Positions 5,571 to 5,737 of a stretch of 5,737 nucleotides of DNA are shown in pieces. This DNA is from Caldifarciminota bacterium (GTDB taxonomy: Bacteria > Hydrothermota > Tepidihabitantia > Tepidihabitantales > Tepidihabitantaceae): assembly GCA_016935295.1 (NCBI GenBank), contig JAFGRF010000263.1, forward strand, positions 1 through 5,737. The letters run 5' to 3'. Under the pieces are notes generated by a model. It did no database searches. It saw nothing but the letters and a program-made list of their open reading frames with translations, and was not told where the DNA came from. The number at the start of each line of letters is the position of its first letter. Within the stretch, counting starts at the first letter, position 1. Both the position numbers and the translations under genes were made by a program.

Positions 5571-5737
5571 GTGCGCCCAGCATGGGCGCTGACTTGAGAG
5601 TGAGAGTCTCTAACACGGAGGTTGATTGCACCAACCGCTAGTCAAAGGCGAGTGCGTCATCGCGAGGTGAGGTGCGAAGGAAGCCGGAGGCAAAACTGCG
5701 CTTTGAGGAACACGAACCCTATACGAGGCCTGTCTGC
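5571..5737 (+). mobile_element. Group II intron (class IIC), 5' end and part of domain I, truncated by the window
   Basis: The first bases GTGCGCCC match the conserved group II 5' end (GUGYG). GCGCCC (5573-5578) pairs with GGGCGC (5584-5589). AGAG (5597-5600) and CTCT (5608-5611) close a TGAGAGT loop. GAAGGAAGC (5676-5684) with GGCAAA (5689-5694), and TGAGGAACACGAAC (5704-5717) followed by ATACGAGGC (5721-5729), are hallmark domain I blocks. The same order and nearly the same blocks occur in the Oceanobacillus iheyensis group IIC intron as I recall it. The 5' exon ends in a terminator hairpin, the typical IIC target. Group IIC elements are self-splicing ribozymes and retroelements, usually carrying a maturase/reverse transcriptase in domain IV. 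That ORF, domain V and the 3' end lie beyond 5737, so completeness and activity cannot be judged. Confidence 0.9.

Noticed and set aside
5399..5641. Plus-strand open frame of 80 codons
   Set aside because: It reads straight through the terminator palindrome and across the intron boundary at 5570/5571, so the frame is an accident of the junction.
1..5737. CRISPR array, tRNA or rRNA genes
   Set aside because: No regularly spaced direct repeats of CRISPR length, no tRNA cloverleaf with a T-arm signature and no rRNA-like conserved blocks were seen on either strand.

Overview
The window is GC-rich bacterial DNA. Five genes with good support lie on the minus strand (1-4561). A largely non-coding right flank (about 4650-5570) follows, and a group II intron begins on the plus strand at 5571 and runs off the window end. 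The organism cannot be named from this sequence. A small exported protein with a FlgD-like/T9SS-like C-terminal domain, a DUF4097-like lipoprotein and an outer-membrane-barrel candidate point to a Gram-negative bacterium. The FCB superphylum or a related candidate phylum (WOR-3/Stahlbacteria, Zixibacteria, Eisenbacteria and similar) is my guess, held with low confidence.

Layout, in the direction of minus-strand transcription. (a) 4561-3884 encodes a secreted protein of unknown function with a C-terminal sorting-type domain. It has its own sigma70-like promoter (TTGACA, 16 bp, TATCCT) and a probable terminator hairpin downstream. (b) A near-consensus promoter at 3772-3799 (TTGACA, 16 bp, TATACT) starts a tight four-gene operon: an exported barrel-like protein (3750-3046), a DUF4097-like lipoprotein with repeated TTNG turns (3035-2226), an ArsR-family repressor (2223-1882) and thioredoxin TrxA (1876-1550). 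The gaps are 10, 2 and 5 nt, and Shine-Dalgarno sequences overlap the preceding stop or last codons. A perfect 22-nt palindrome after trxA probably ends the unit. (c) 1413-1 encodes a complete GlcD/D-lactate-dehydrogenase-type FAD oxidase, apparently transcribed separately.

In the operon, a cysteine-bearing ArsR protein is co-transcribed with thioredoxin and two envelope proteins. This suggests a redox- or metal-controlled envelope unit. An AT-rich inverted repeat over the -10 element and predicted start site is a candidate operator. This functional link is inference.

The right flank holds one weakly supported small ORF (5100-5357), then an array of alternating GGTCCG/CGGACC segments and a perfect 24-nt terminator-type palindrome (5541-5564). 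Six bases after that hairpin the sequence changes to GTGCGCCC and then matches, block by block, the 5' domain I of bacterial group IIC introns. Insertion just downstream of an intrinsic terminator is the known habit of group IIC introns. The remaining ribozyme and any reverse transcriptase lie beyond the window.
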